A stretch of DNA of 64,000 nt from NCBI RefSeq assembly GCF_954871325.1, contig NC_088775.1, positions 47,593,561-47,657,560 of the forward strand, given 5' to 3'. Positions 1 through 10,742 of this stretch are shown here, one piece after another; the stretch's first letter is position 1; every line of letters begins with the position of its first letter. The notes under the pieces are model-generated. The model saw only the letters and a program-made list of their open reading frames with translations, did no database searches and was not told the DNA's origin. The stretch comes from Gordionus sp. m RMFG-2023. Lineage: Eukaryota; Nematomorpha; Gordioida; Chordodea; Parachordodidae. The position numbers and the translations under genes are program-made.

Positions 1-297
1 GCTATTTTTTTTAAAGTAATATAGATTTGTAATATATTACATTCAATATAGTAATTTGTCCATCCCTGCATAAGATTCAGAATATCCACGTTTATTCTCT
101 TATCGTTTAAAAACAATCAGAATTTGAAATATTCATGAACGTGGCTTTTTCGACTGCTTACTCATTGGTCTTTATTGATTCAATAAAAATCATAAAAATA
201 TATACGGCCAACAATCATGGAGAAATTGCTAATTGTTATAACTTGATGAGAAAAGTTTTATTTTATTTTATTTCTTAGATTATTATTTTGAATTGTC

Positions 298-998
298 AGA
301 GACCTGCAAGGCCAGACCAAATCCCAACCTTAAAACATTTTTCAAATAAACCTAACCTGAAAAAAATTGGCGCGCCGAATATTTTGAAACTCTATCATAT
401 ATAATAAAAAATATATAATTTATTTCTATCACAGAATGATATATCATAATTCACTTCTCATATTTATTTATTTCTAAGCTATTTATCTCTCGTTAGAAAA
501 TACTTAAGTAAATAGTTTTTAAATTATTCACTAATTTTGATAAATTTTATTTTTAGTCAAATCACTCCATTTTAATTATCCCTCTTTACTGTAAATAAAA
601 TGAGACAAATTTATAATATTTATTTTTTGTCAGAAATTACATAAACTTATAAGAAAGAAAGAAATATTTACTATTTAAACAATTACAATATAAACCAATA
701 TTTTTTTTTTTTTTAGATTATTAAATTTTAAAAATATTTAGAGGATTACTTACAAAACAATTATTTTGTCCTAACATAAGTCAAACTCAAATTTATTCTT
801 TTTCTTTGGTATTAAATGAAAAATAATCTTCATTTTAGAATAAAGAAAATAAACACTAGCTAAAAAACTAAATGCCGAATTGAAATAGGTATGTAAAAAA
901 AGATAATTCTATACATCTAGGCTTGGTCGAATTCTTTTAAAAATAATTCGGGCTGGGTATACAAACTCAGGTAATGCAATTGGTTTGCAGGTTCCTGA
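298..998. mobile_element. decayed MITE with CAGAGACCTGCA-type ends
   Basis: The left end reads CAGAGACCTGCAAGGCC. Near 983-998 the other strand reads CAGGAACCTGCAAACC, so the ends form an imperfect inverted repeat. The inner part has the aggc-ttggtc / attcgggctggg motifs also seen in the copies at 50545 and 55694. No coding capacity and no clear target duplication. An old copy of the same hAT-like MITE family is the likeliest reading; boundaries are approximate. Confidence 0.35.
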
Positions 999-1289
999 TA
1001 AATTTGGAAATATTATTATTATATAATATACCTCATCTTTATTTTAAAATCATTTGTATAATTTTGAGTAGCATCTTTTAGGCTATAAAAATCTTAACAC
1101 AAGGTGGCCCTAAATCGCTTTTAAAAGGTATATGATTTTAATGAATTTGGTTTTAGAGCAGATATAAAATTTTGGTTAGCAGACCAGTTTTACTAAATCC
1201 TTTGTAGTAATTCAAAATTGATAGTGGCATAAAGAGATGTAGTTTGCTTAAAAATTTTAACTTTTCCCCTCTTTGAATAAAGGAAAATT

Positions 1290-1480
1290 TGTTACTATTT
1301 ATTTTAAACTACCCTCGAATGTTTTGTTGATAAATTGAATGGCCGCGGTAATTTGACCGTGTAGCATAATCATTTGCAAATTAATCTATCATCTAAAACT
1401 GGTCCAAAAACTACCCTAAAAGGTTTTGTGACACGGGTCTACTAAACAAAAATTGATTTTAATTTACATTCTTAAAGCAC
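1290..1480 (+). pseudogene. rrnL: nuclear copy of mitochondrial 16S rRNA fragment (NUMT)
   Basis: Positions about 1342-1376 read GGCCGCGGTAATTTGACCGTG followed by TAGCATAATCATT. This is the highly conserved domain V core of animal mitochondrial large-subunit rRNA, which normally reads GACCGTGCAAAGGTAGCATAATCA. The few bases between GACCGTG and TAGCATAATC are missing here, and upstream CTCGAATG matches the usual GCTCAATG. The flanks degrade quickly into nuclear AT-rich sequence and no neighbouring mitochondrial genes or tRNAs are visible, so this is read as an old nuclear insertion. The extent is uncertain; only the core is firm. Confidence 0.55.
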
Positions 1481-1499
1481 TTGCTTTATCTTACGTTAA

Positions 1500-3460
1500 A
1501 ATTTTTATAGCCAAATAATATATAAAAAACATTTTATAGTTGTTAGGTTGTCAAGATGTTAATGAAAATTCTACAAAAGATTTATAGATAAAGTTTATAT
1601 AAATCATTCGATATTATTTTTAAGTTTTATATAACGACTAACGAGTGAGCAGTCTAAAACAATTAATTAAAATAAATTTTTCTACTTCCATCTATCAACA
1701 TCTGCATAAATTATTTAAAGTAAAGGAGATGAAAAAATGGATATAATCCCATAGTCGTGGTAATAATCTGCAACTTTCAGTCACTTCATTATGTACAGCG
1801 CCTGTCCTATTACGAATGGGCCATCCTAAAACTAGGTTTGGAAAGGACGATATCTAGAAATGAAACATTAGTAACGCAACCCTTAATAACCAAATGGGAG
1901 AAATAGTAAGAAAAATTGAAAGAACTTATTTCTCTCACAGAGACGCGAGGCTGGTTTAAAGATGTTAAATAAAATTTAAAATTTAAAATAGGAACAATTA
2001 AATATAAAATTAAAACCTTTAGTATAATAATCACATTTTATTTATTTTATCAAGTAAAAAATTTAAAGGTAACCTAACATAAATTTAAAAACAACAAAAA
2101 TTATAAGTACAGAAATTTTAATTAAAAATAATCTAACAAATTCAAAGTCAATAAAAAATATCGTCTAATAAAAAAAGTAAAAAACTAAAAAGATTATTAA
2201 AAGTAAATAATTTTTTTATCATAAAAATGAAGCGTTTAGAATTTTACTTAATTGCTCAAAATTAAAAAATACTTAGGATTTATACTAAATTTCGCAGATA
2301 TTTTTCTTAAATTCAAAGATGATTTTGCAAAGTAGAAATTTTCATTTTTTCAAAACTTTTTTATTGAATTTGGAAAAAGGGAATCGCAGAGATATTTTTG
2401 CTATTTAAGTATTTTTCAAATTAGAGTTATTCAAATTTATTATTGTGTTTTATTAATCTACACTCTCGGGTCTAGGTCATAGGGAGGGAGTGTGCAATTT
2501 TTTACATAATATTATGATGGGTATCAAATGAAAGTTAATAAAAAATTAATTGATTACATTAATACTTAACACCCAATGTCACCAAGTATTAGTAGGAGGG
2601 GTTAAACATTTGTGTAATATGTCAATATGGGTATCAGAAAGTTTGTTTGCATTGATGCTATGGTAAAGGGGGGGGGGGGGTTTAGCATAATATTTTGAAA
2701 TGGATCAAATTGATTATATGGATAATTATAACACTGTTATTAAGGGTGGGTTGGAGAAGCTAAAAAATTCTAACATAATATTGGAGCCCCTTACCCACTC
2801 TCTTTTGCTTTGGTATTCATAAAATAATCTAGGAAATTTAATCTATCTCCCCACCTTAAATTCCTGGTATCTAGGCGATAGCATTTTTCCTGACAACTAT
2901 TCCACAATCATATCTAACCCACCCATATCGAGAAACTCTCACATATTACAGGTCTTTCACTTAGCTTAAAAGTGAGATAGTTTCCTAAATCATACATCCA
3001 TTCCATCAGACACTATGCACCATGTCATCAACAGAGGTGAGATGACACATCTCAAAGCCCCTATGGAGGGAGAATCAAACTTTTTAAACAAATCTACCAG
3101 CGGTTTGCCTATATTAAGTTCATTATTTAATTATCTTTCCACGCATCAATCCTTTTTTTAATTAAAAACTATATTTATATGCCGAAAATCCTTTACGCCC
3201 TGCTAGTTTCTCATAAACTGAAATCAAGGGTCTCTTCGAAAATATAATCAATATAAGACTTTAATACTAATCAGGCCACACTCCCTAACAAGTCAGGTGG
3301 GCATCTGTATCCGATCATCGCTACAACATTTTCTTTCAGCCTTAATTTCATCCCGTCTAGCGCGCTCAAATTATTATCAACAGTATCTCCACTTTTATAG
3401 ATCCTGACCTGTCTCCGACCCTTTGTTTTTAAAACAGCAACAGTTCGTCTGTTCAAACTC
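1500..3460. other. AT-rich stretch without recognisable genes
   Basis: No coding sequence is supported. Between about 2490 and 2790 a loose repeat of roughly 100 bp recurs (forms of acataatattatgatgggtatca), looking like a decayed satellite. A run of 14 G lies near 2669. Short open frames at 1810-2034 and 3271-3456 show no family resemblance. Confidence 0.5.
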
Positions 3461-3559
3461 TAGCATTCAAAAAAATTGAGATGCTCCTTTGATTGCCCGT
3501 TCCATTGAATACTTCATTTCGGGGCGCTTAGAGGAAAACCCATATAACATAATATTAAA

Positions 3560-4140
3560 TGCAAACTCAAGCTATAAATGGTTGGAAGTTATCACCAGTT
3601 TCAATCTTGGTCTCCTCATGACTAATGACAACTACCTAATAGCTCTTCATCTTTGAATGCAGTTGTACCCTACATTTGCGTTGATTGTAGCCAGCCCATC
3701 GAAACGAAATCCCTTGCACTGCAAGTTCGTCCTCGGACGTCAAACCGCCATAAACCCATTTACAACATTCTCTTAACTGCCCTCAAAGAAGTTAATATCT
3801 CATCCACTCTTGAACTTACAAATGTTAACGCCTTACGTCCGAGTGGCATATTTTTTATACCTTGGGTGAACGGTCTGACTACACGTGCATTGATTTTGCT
3901 GCAGTCTAACATCTCATTTTCAGCCACTGAAAAAGCAGAAGTAGTTAAAATAATATTCTGGTCTCACTAACATCATTTTTATACCAATACTCACTAACAC
4001 CTAAGGAATGCGGAAAGGAGGCTCTCAATTTTATTAAAGCCATCGGAAAAGAGAAGACTTATCATAAGTGTCCCCAATGAAAGATTCTATCTTCGTCAGC
4101 AGATTTCTCTCAAAATCTGCCTATCCAATTTCTTAAGTAT
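3560..4140 (+). pseudogene. C-terminal domain of a LINE-type protein, broken
   Basis: In different frames this stretch gives, in order, LGLLMTNDNYLIALHL, then VDCSQPIETKSLAL, then RHKPIYNILLTALKEVNISS followed by LRPSGIFFIPW, then ECGKEALNFIKAIGK. The order matches a protein end very common in repeats of aquatic invertebrates: LGLRLTDDQLRIAVGLRLG, a CG..VD..G.H.LSC zinc-like patch, RH..LN..IK, and RPDG-x-T-x-x-PW before a WD-x-TC-x-D motif. I take it as the terminal domain of a reverse-transcriptase-encoding repeat, possibly nuclease-like (PD-(D/E)XK spacing); that function is inference. The frame is broken several times and no reverse transcriptase is attached. Related pieces lie at 8830-9150 and 17640-17735. 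Confidence 0.5.
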
Positions 4141-4199
4141 TCCCTCCTCTCTGGGGTGACAAGTTACTCATTTTCGTTTTTTTAAAATGTTTTTTATAT

Positions 4200-7100
4200 A
4201 AAACTAGCGGATAACTCGTTGAAGGTGAATAACGCATATATCCTTGATTTGATTATGGATGTCAGAAATCAACTTATCTTATGAGTTATTAATAAGAAAT
4301 TTACTTTTATTTTGATGAAAGGTTATTTTGAGATGCTATATTATTTTTATATATGTTATTGAAGTATATATATTTAGTACCTTCATTATACAAATAATTA
4401 GATCATATTTGTATGTTTTCATATTATATAATTTCTAATAAAATTGTCTTTAAGTGCCCAATTAAAATACTTTCTACATTTGTAATATAAGGCCTAATTA
4501 AATTAATCCTGCTAGCTGAGGGGTTCGTATACTTCTTCAAAAAATTGTATTTATGTGCACGATAAAAAATATTTTAAACTTTATTTTTATATATTTGTAT
4601 TTACAATTGAAGATATAAAAAATATAATTATGCTAAATGAGAGTTTTGTGTACCTTATTTTCGATTTATTACTGCCATACAAAACCCTCATCTAACAGAT
4701 TACAAACTACAAATGTAGAAAATATTTTTAATTGGGCACTTAAAGACAATTTTATTAAAAATGATGTAATGTAGATATATTGAAAATACATAAATATGAT
4801 CTAATAATTTATATGAAGGCACTAAATATATACTTCAATAATATATTTAAAGATAATATAACATCTCATACTCTCCCAAAATCCTACCTTCAGTCTTATC
4901 GTGGCAGGGGAGTGACAACGTCCTTTGGCGTCTAATGGAGGTCTAAAAGGTTCCCTGTGATCTGGGTCTAGAATAGGATCACGGTCTCCTCGACGGAGTG
5001 TAAAAACTACTTAAAGGGATTGATGTCAGGATGAGCATCCGATTGTATAAACCTTACTACAAAATTTCTTTGTGATTACAACAAAGCATGGGCAGGGTAC
5101 AGCCCAAAGTACCCCGTGGGCCTCCTCATCCGTCTACGACAAAAATAAGGATGGGAAACCTGATGGAACTACGAATCGTGAAAATAAAACTTATGACGGT
5201 CATAAATGACCTGATAATAAGTGGAGAAACACGTTTACGGGGGATCGAGTAAGGGTCACTACATGAAATGTTGGCGGGAGAATTGGTCGATGTATTGAAT
5301 AATGCATATAGATGTGTACTGCCTACAGGAGACAAGATGGAAAGGTAATGGCTCAAGAACGATTGACAAGACTAGTGAAAAGTATAAATTCTTTTAGCAA
5401 GGAAGCAATGATGGTAAAACTGAAGTTACGGTATTGGATGCGGAAAAAATGGTGAACAAAGTAGTCGAAGTGAGTGAGAAGGCTAGATAACCAGATAATG
5501 GTTATCAAGATGATTTTTGGTAGAAAGCTATATAATATTATTTCGGCAATTCCTCAGGTTGGAAGAAGTGAAGAAGAGAAAGATATATGTTTGGACAGTC
5601 TATTGGGGGTGACATTGAGACTGGGAAATGAAGAAGGAATTATACTGGCTGGTGATCTGAATGGACATGTGGGAGCGAGTAGTGAGGGCTATGAAGGTAT
5701 ACATAGAGGATTTAGTTACGGCATGATGAATCTGGAAGGGGAGAGGATTTTAGATTTTAGTGATGCTATGGATATGATTGTTTGTAATACAATGTTTAAG
5801 AAAGAATCAGATGGTGACTTATAGTCTGGTAGGACCAAAAGTGCAGTAAATTATTTGTTATTAATGAGATGTGATAGATGTATAGTAAAAAATGTGAAAG
5901 GGATACCGGGAGAGGAATGTATTAATCAGCATCTACTAGTTATAGGACATCTCACTTTTAAAGGCTAGGATCACTAAAAGAAAGTTTGTAAGGCTGAATG
6001 TTTGTAAATTGAAGGAGGAGCTAGACGTCAATTCAATATGACACTGGCGATAAGGGAGGCGGAGGTGGGACACGCATCTGGGGTAAACGACAAGTAGGAA
6101 GCTACGAAGAAAGCCTGGGTGATGACAACTGGAAGAGTATGTGGATGGACAAAAGGGCTGCTTAGACATAAGGAGAATTGGTGGCGGAACCCGGTAGCTA
6201 AAGCTAAGGGTGAGAAACGGAGATTCTTCAAAGAATGGTATAATAGTAAAGAAAATAGTGATAGCGATATTTAAAAATGGCGAAAAGAAATGCTAAAAAA
6301 TTAATAGCGAAAGCGCTAGAAGAAAAAAGGCAGAAGTTTGCTAAAGAAATGAAATGCTCTGAAAGAATAAGAAATGGGGTTAGAATGGCAAAGCAGATTG
6401 CAAAAAAAGAAACAGGATGTGGTAGGTGTTAAATATTTGAAAAATATGGAAGGAAAAATGGTGATTGATAGTAGTGGTATTAAGGATACCTGGAAGATCT
6501 ACATGACTTTTAAACGTAGAAAATGAATGGGATAATAAAGTTAGTTGTAAAAAGGTAGAAGGTCCAGGGTGTAAATTTGGCAAGGGTGAAAGGTAGAAGG
6601 TCCAGGGTGTAAATTTGGCAAGGGCGAAATAAGGAGAGCAGTGAAAAAGATCGGGTTTAACAAGGGTGGTAACAGAGATGTTTAAAGGTTTTGATGACTT
6701 GGAGATTGAATGGTTAATCAATTTAGCCAATCAAATTGTCACAGAAGGAACTATTCCCGAGGATTAGCAAAGAAGTATAATTATCCCAGTATACAAGGGA
6801 AAAGGTGATCACTTTAGATTGCGGGTCGTACAGAGCTATTAAAATCTTGCAATGAAGGTATTTGAGAGGGTGTTGGAAAAGAGAATAAGGGAACAAACTA
6901 AAATTGATGAAATACAATTTGGTTTTACATCGGGGAAAGGCATGACAGATGCAATTTTTGTGGTGAGACAAATACAGGAAAAGTATTTGCGAAGGAAAAG
7001 AAACTGCATTATGTGTTTATTGATTTGAAAAAGCATATGACAGGGTGCCGTGCGAGGTTACTAGATGGGCCTTGAGAAAATCAGGTGTTGAGGAATGGTT

Positions 7101-8268
7101 AGTAATGGCAGTGATGGCAATGTATGTGGGAGCACAAACCGCAGTACGGACAGATGATGGAGATAGTGAAAGCTTTGAAGTGGAGGAAGAACTATGCTGA
7201 ATCCATTATTATTTTAGTAATGGATGTGGTGGCTAGATAAATGCGTGAAGGACTTCCCTGGGAGCTATTACATGCAGATGACCTTGTATTTATGGCAGAG
7301 GGAGAATTGAGTTGTGGTGTATGTGGGATGCTAGAAATTCAATCCAATGCACCAGATGCCAGAAATGGGTACATAATAGATGTAACGGGGAAAAAGAAGT
7401 CTGATGTTAGCAAGAATGACCTTTATTTGTAGAACGTGCATAGGGGTACATAATAATGATAAAGTATAAAATGGTTTCCTGGATATTGGCAATGGGTTAA
7501 CCCTAGGAAAAGTGTATAAGTTTTGTTATTTGGGCGATAAGCTAAACGCAGATGGTGGTGTAGATTTTGTCGTTGTTGCAAGGGTCAAAGAAGCATGGAA
7601 GAAGATCAGAGAGATGTCGTCTATTCTAACGAATAAAAAAATTTCTCTGAAGTTAAAGGGGAAAGTTTACGTAAGCTGTGTAAGAAGTTGTATAGTTTAT
7701 GGCGGCAAAACATGGGCAATGAAAGCAACTCACAAAATCAAATTAGAAAGAATAGAGATGAGGATGAATAGATATGTGTGGGGTATCTCCGAGTCAAAGA
7801 AAACCTAGCAAGGATTTGTGAGCAAGATTGGGTATAGAAATGATTGGAGTGGTAATGCGACAAAATAGACTAAGTGGCGAACGTATGACAAAAGATGACT
7901 GGGTAAAGAGAGGCACCTTGATGGAAGTAGGAGGATCAAGATTTAGAGGAAACCATAAGATGACGTGGGCAAATGTGATAGCGGCGGATTTGAGAAGTAT
8001 GAATCTTACAAATATTGATGCTCAGGACCGTCAAAAATGGAGAAGAAAAATCAGAGGGAAAACTGGCAAACCTGGGTAAACCTAAAAATTTCGGTAAAAC
8101 GGAGAAGAAAAAGAAGAAGAAGATAACATTTCAAAATAACCTTTCATCAAAATAAAAGTAAATTTCTTATTCACAATTCATTAGCTGCTTTCTGACATCC
8201 ATAATCAAATAAAGGATAAATGCGCTATTCTGGGTAATCTTGACGGATTATCAGCTAGTATATAATAA
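4200..8268. mobile_element. fold-back (long inverted repeat) element split by a LINE
   Basis: The left arm (4203-4550) pairs with a right arm now in two pieces. 4203-4340 matches the reverse complement of 8125-8268 (shared blocks such as TTTGATTATGGATGTCAGAAA and AAGAAATTTACTTTTATTTT), and 4330-4500 matches the reverse complement of 4690-4868 (shared TTAATTGGGCACTTAAAGACA in reverse orientation). Without the LINE at 4869-8122 the element is about 0.8 kb, almost all palindrome and non-coding. Termini read roughly ACTAGCGGATAA and TTATCAGCTAGT. Fragments of the same family lie near 8505-8620 and 9345-9375. Confidence 0.75.
4869..8122 (+). mobile_element. RTE-like non-LTR retrotransposon, full length but decayed
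   Basis: Endonuclease part (about 5474-5821) has GDLNGHVG and a typical HRGFSYG follow-on. The reverse transcriptase includes FGFTSGKGMTDAIFVVRQ near 6910-6975 and the catalytic ADD motif in LHADDLVFMAEGE at about 7268-7306. The C-terminal part (7512-8079) has YLGDKLNADGG, LKLKGKVY, VRSCIVYGGKTWAMK and MGIEMIGVVMRQNRL. The 3' end is a short GAA-rich run (8101-8122). Length, gene order and tail fit the RTE/BovB group. Many stops and frame changes break the frame, so it is inactive. An 11-bp target duplication with one mismatch (ATAACATCTCA at 4858-4868, ATAACATTTCA at 8123-8133) fixes both ends. Confidence 0.85.
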
Positions 8269-8339
8269 ACTTTTACCTTCACCCACTAAAAAACTCCATA
8301 ATAGTAAAAAAGTAATCGTCTAAAAAAATAATAAGAGGT

Positions 8340-9400
8340 TATCTAATACACTCACCTGTTACAGGCCTGGCTCGGGTATTTAAAAAAAATTTTCTTTGAC
8401 CTGGCCCAAGGATATTAAACAATGTTAGAATATGGGCTAGCCCGTATACCAGGCCCGGGCTTACGGCATGGCCTACAGGTCTCTAAAATATATTAAACAG
8501 ACATATGTATTGCCTTACAAAACCTTCATCTAGAAAGATTAAATTATTAGGTTATAAATTACAAATGTATTAAATTTTTTTTTTTTTTTTTTGAAATTAT
8601 ATTTTTTTAATGTATATTTTATTTACATAATAAAAGATCAAAAGAAAAAAAAATAAATGTTTATTATATAGTTTATTATCAATATAAGGTATAATAATTT
8701 AAATTTTCATTATAATAAATTTTAATATATTTAAAAATGTTTGAAAAATATATAATAATACTATTTAAAAAAAGAACGGAGATGGTGTGACGCAGGGAAA
8801 CAAAAATGAAAAAGGGACGTAAGCGTTGTCTATGATAGCTCTTTGGCTAGAAGGCTACCATTGAAACTGATATAATTAGCTTTGTGAATCGCTATGGATA
8901 ATCGTTGACGAAGAAAAAAACCCTCTCGTGGTTCTTCTGAGAGTTTGCTGATTTGTGATCCTAAGTTTTTGAAAAATGCTAAGGCGAGTTTGCCGAAGGT
9001 GCCAAGAGTGGTTGATATGATTGGGATGAAGCAATGATCGTTTATTATTTCTGTGTATTTAGAAATTTTAAGTTGTTCCTTCTGGTCAAGGATGTTAATG
9101 GCGTGGTTGGATGGGGCCAAGGGGTCAATACAGGAATAGTCCCATACCATGCATTTAAAAATAATTTTATATTGTGCATATAAAGACGTTCTTAAATATT
9201 ATGTATATTCACATCAGTGGTCTACAATACCAGGCCCAAGCCAATACATCTGAGAAATTTTTGGGTTAAGCTATACAAAAAAATGAAGTGGCTAGGCCAA
9301 TCATAAAACAAAAGAAAAATTTATTATTTCCCATCATTCTTGACAGGTTATCTGCTAATATAAATATAACACTTTTTATATATAAAAACATTACAATAAT
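8340..9400. repeat. mixed repeat fragments
   Basis: Positions 8362-8487 carry GC-richer motifs (cctggctcggg, cccgggct, tgcc-tacaggtctct) like the ends of the AGAGATCTGCA MITE family. Positions 8505-8620 resemble the inner arm of the fold-back element at 4200 (tacaaaaccttcatctag). Positions 9345-9375 resemble its terminus (ttgacaggttatctgctaata). A 16-18 T run lies near 8577. Apart from the protein fragment listed separately, nothing codes. Confidence 0.45.
8830..9150 (-). pseudogene. C-terminal fragment of LINE-type protein (WDxxCxD...LG.FG domain)
   Basis: A single open stretch of 106 residues begins VWDYSCIDPLAPSNHA and continues with ISKYTEIINDHCFIPI, TLGTFGKLALAFF and EEPREGFFLRQRLSIAIHKA. 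This matches the terminal domain known from many invertebrate repeats: WD-TC-DTLAPSHL, KY..L...Y.F.PVA.ETLG..G, TGEPR....L.QRLS.A.QRGN. It is cut off just before its WD motif, so the RPDG part seen at 3560-4140 is absent and no reverse transcriptase is joined. The frame is intact over the fragment, suggesting a younger copy than the other two. Function is uncertain; a nuclease-like fold is inference. Confidence 0.55.
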
Positions 9401-10045
9401 AAGACCCCTCTATGAAAAGATGATAGATATTAAGATTGTCAGATGCTTCAAATAAGTTGAGATCCCAGTCCTTATTTTTTATTATCCATACAGGACAGCA
9501 CTAATGTGATATGCTCTAATTTCTGAGATAACAAAAAAAATTCAAAATTATAATAATTTTGTTATGGAGAAATTTTTGAGATATGAAATTTATATCAAAA
9601 GATTTACAATCTTCTAATAATTTAACTTTAGTTGTAAGTACATGTATTTGCTGGAACCTTCAGAAAATGATTTTAAAAATATCTTTGTAATGTGATAGTC
9701 CCTTATATGTTGTTAATAGAGAGTAAAGTAAGTACGTAGAAAATAAAGCATTAAGGTATTAAAATAAAATATGATATCAAAATATATTTGTACCTTCAAC
9801 TATACAGATGTTAGTATTGGATAAATCATAAAATTTTTATTCAATGTAAGCAATGATTGATATAAAAGTATGTTACATAAATATTCTCTGTCCAGCTTTC
9901 AAAATTTTAAAACTATGGTTGAATTAACTGAATTGAAATGCTTTTAATTTAAATATCTATATTAAAATCCATTAATATTATTTTATAGTTTAAAGTGAAA
10001 AAATTTGTCAGAAAAGCAAAATATAATATAACATTTTTATGAATA
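9400..10045. other. AT-rich stretch, no gene seen
   Basis: I see no coding sequence, RNA gene or clear repeat. If the TEP gene on the minus strand continues past its last recognised exon at 10743, exons could lie here, but I could not find its bait region or the GCGEQ thioester motif. Confidence 0.4.
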
Positions 10046-10049
10046 ATCA

Positions 10050-10115
10050 TAATGCGCATAGTAGCTCAATCATAAAGCGTCTGCTTTTGAAACGGAGAAT
10101 CTGGGTTCGATAGTG
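10050..10115 (+). pseudogene. tRNA-like relic
   Basis: The order TAGCTCAATCATAAAGCG, CTGCTTTTGAAACGG and GGGTTCGATAG follows a tRNA D-arm, anticodon arm and T-arm. The A box (TAGCTCAATCA) and B box (GTTCGATAG) each miss the consensus by one base, and no good acceptor stem forms. It is probably a decayed tRNA or tRNA-derived SINE head. It sits just left of a hAT MITE. Confidence 0.4.
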
Positions 10116-10143
10116 GTAGATGGCAAAAATTTAACATATATAG

Positions 10144-10361
10144 TAGTGTTGTTAAACGGCTCGATTTGAGCCAATTTTTAAAACCGGCTAACTTAATATT
10201 TTATCCAGAGAAATATTACTCAAGTCTGAAGATTTTGCTCATAGATGGCACAAAGGTCTAGACTTAGCGAAATCTGGAGCCTTAAGCAATATTTATTAGG
10301 CTAAAATATTGAGTTAACGTTTTTTAAAAATCGGTTCAAAATGAGCGGTTTAACAACATTA
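10144..10361. mobile_element. hAT-type MITE with perfect 8-bp target duplication
   Basis: A 218-bp element starting TAGTGTTGTTAAACGGCTC and ending GAGCGGTTTAACAACATTA, with long imperfect inverted repeats and no coding. It is flanked on both sides by ATATATAG (10136-10143 and 10362-10369), the 8-bp duplication typical of hAT. The same terminus appears at 13726, 24221, 42424, 43762 and 58436, so this is a short member of the family behind the giant fold-back elements. Confidence 0.85.
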
Positions 10362-10742
10362 ATATATAGTCTCCTTTAATTTCAATATGTTAAGATGATG
10401 CGAAAACGGTCTATAGATTATATTTTTTTTCATAACTTTTTGATGCATTTTCTTTAAAATATGAGCTTATATTGAAAATATATAAAATAAAAATAATTTA
10501 AATTTTTCCGGAAAAAACATTTAAAACATACTATATAATATAGAAATCAAATTAATAACTAATATTATTAAAAAGAAAGTATAAATTTCTCGCTTTCTAA
10601 TCTGGCTACGCATATTAGTCACGCTAACTACACTGTAATTTTTAACTTGACTAACTCATAATTAAATATTCTTCGAGTTTTTATACAATCACTTCTATTA
10701 ATTATTTGCTTATACTTTTTTATTTTTTAAAAAATATATTAC

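Noticed and set aside
10050-10115. Functional tRNA gene
   Set aside because: A and B boxes each miss consensus and no acceptor stem pairs; listed only as a relic.
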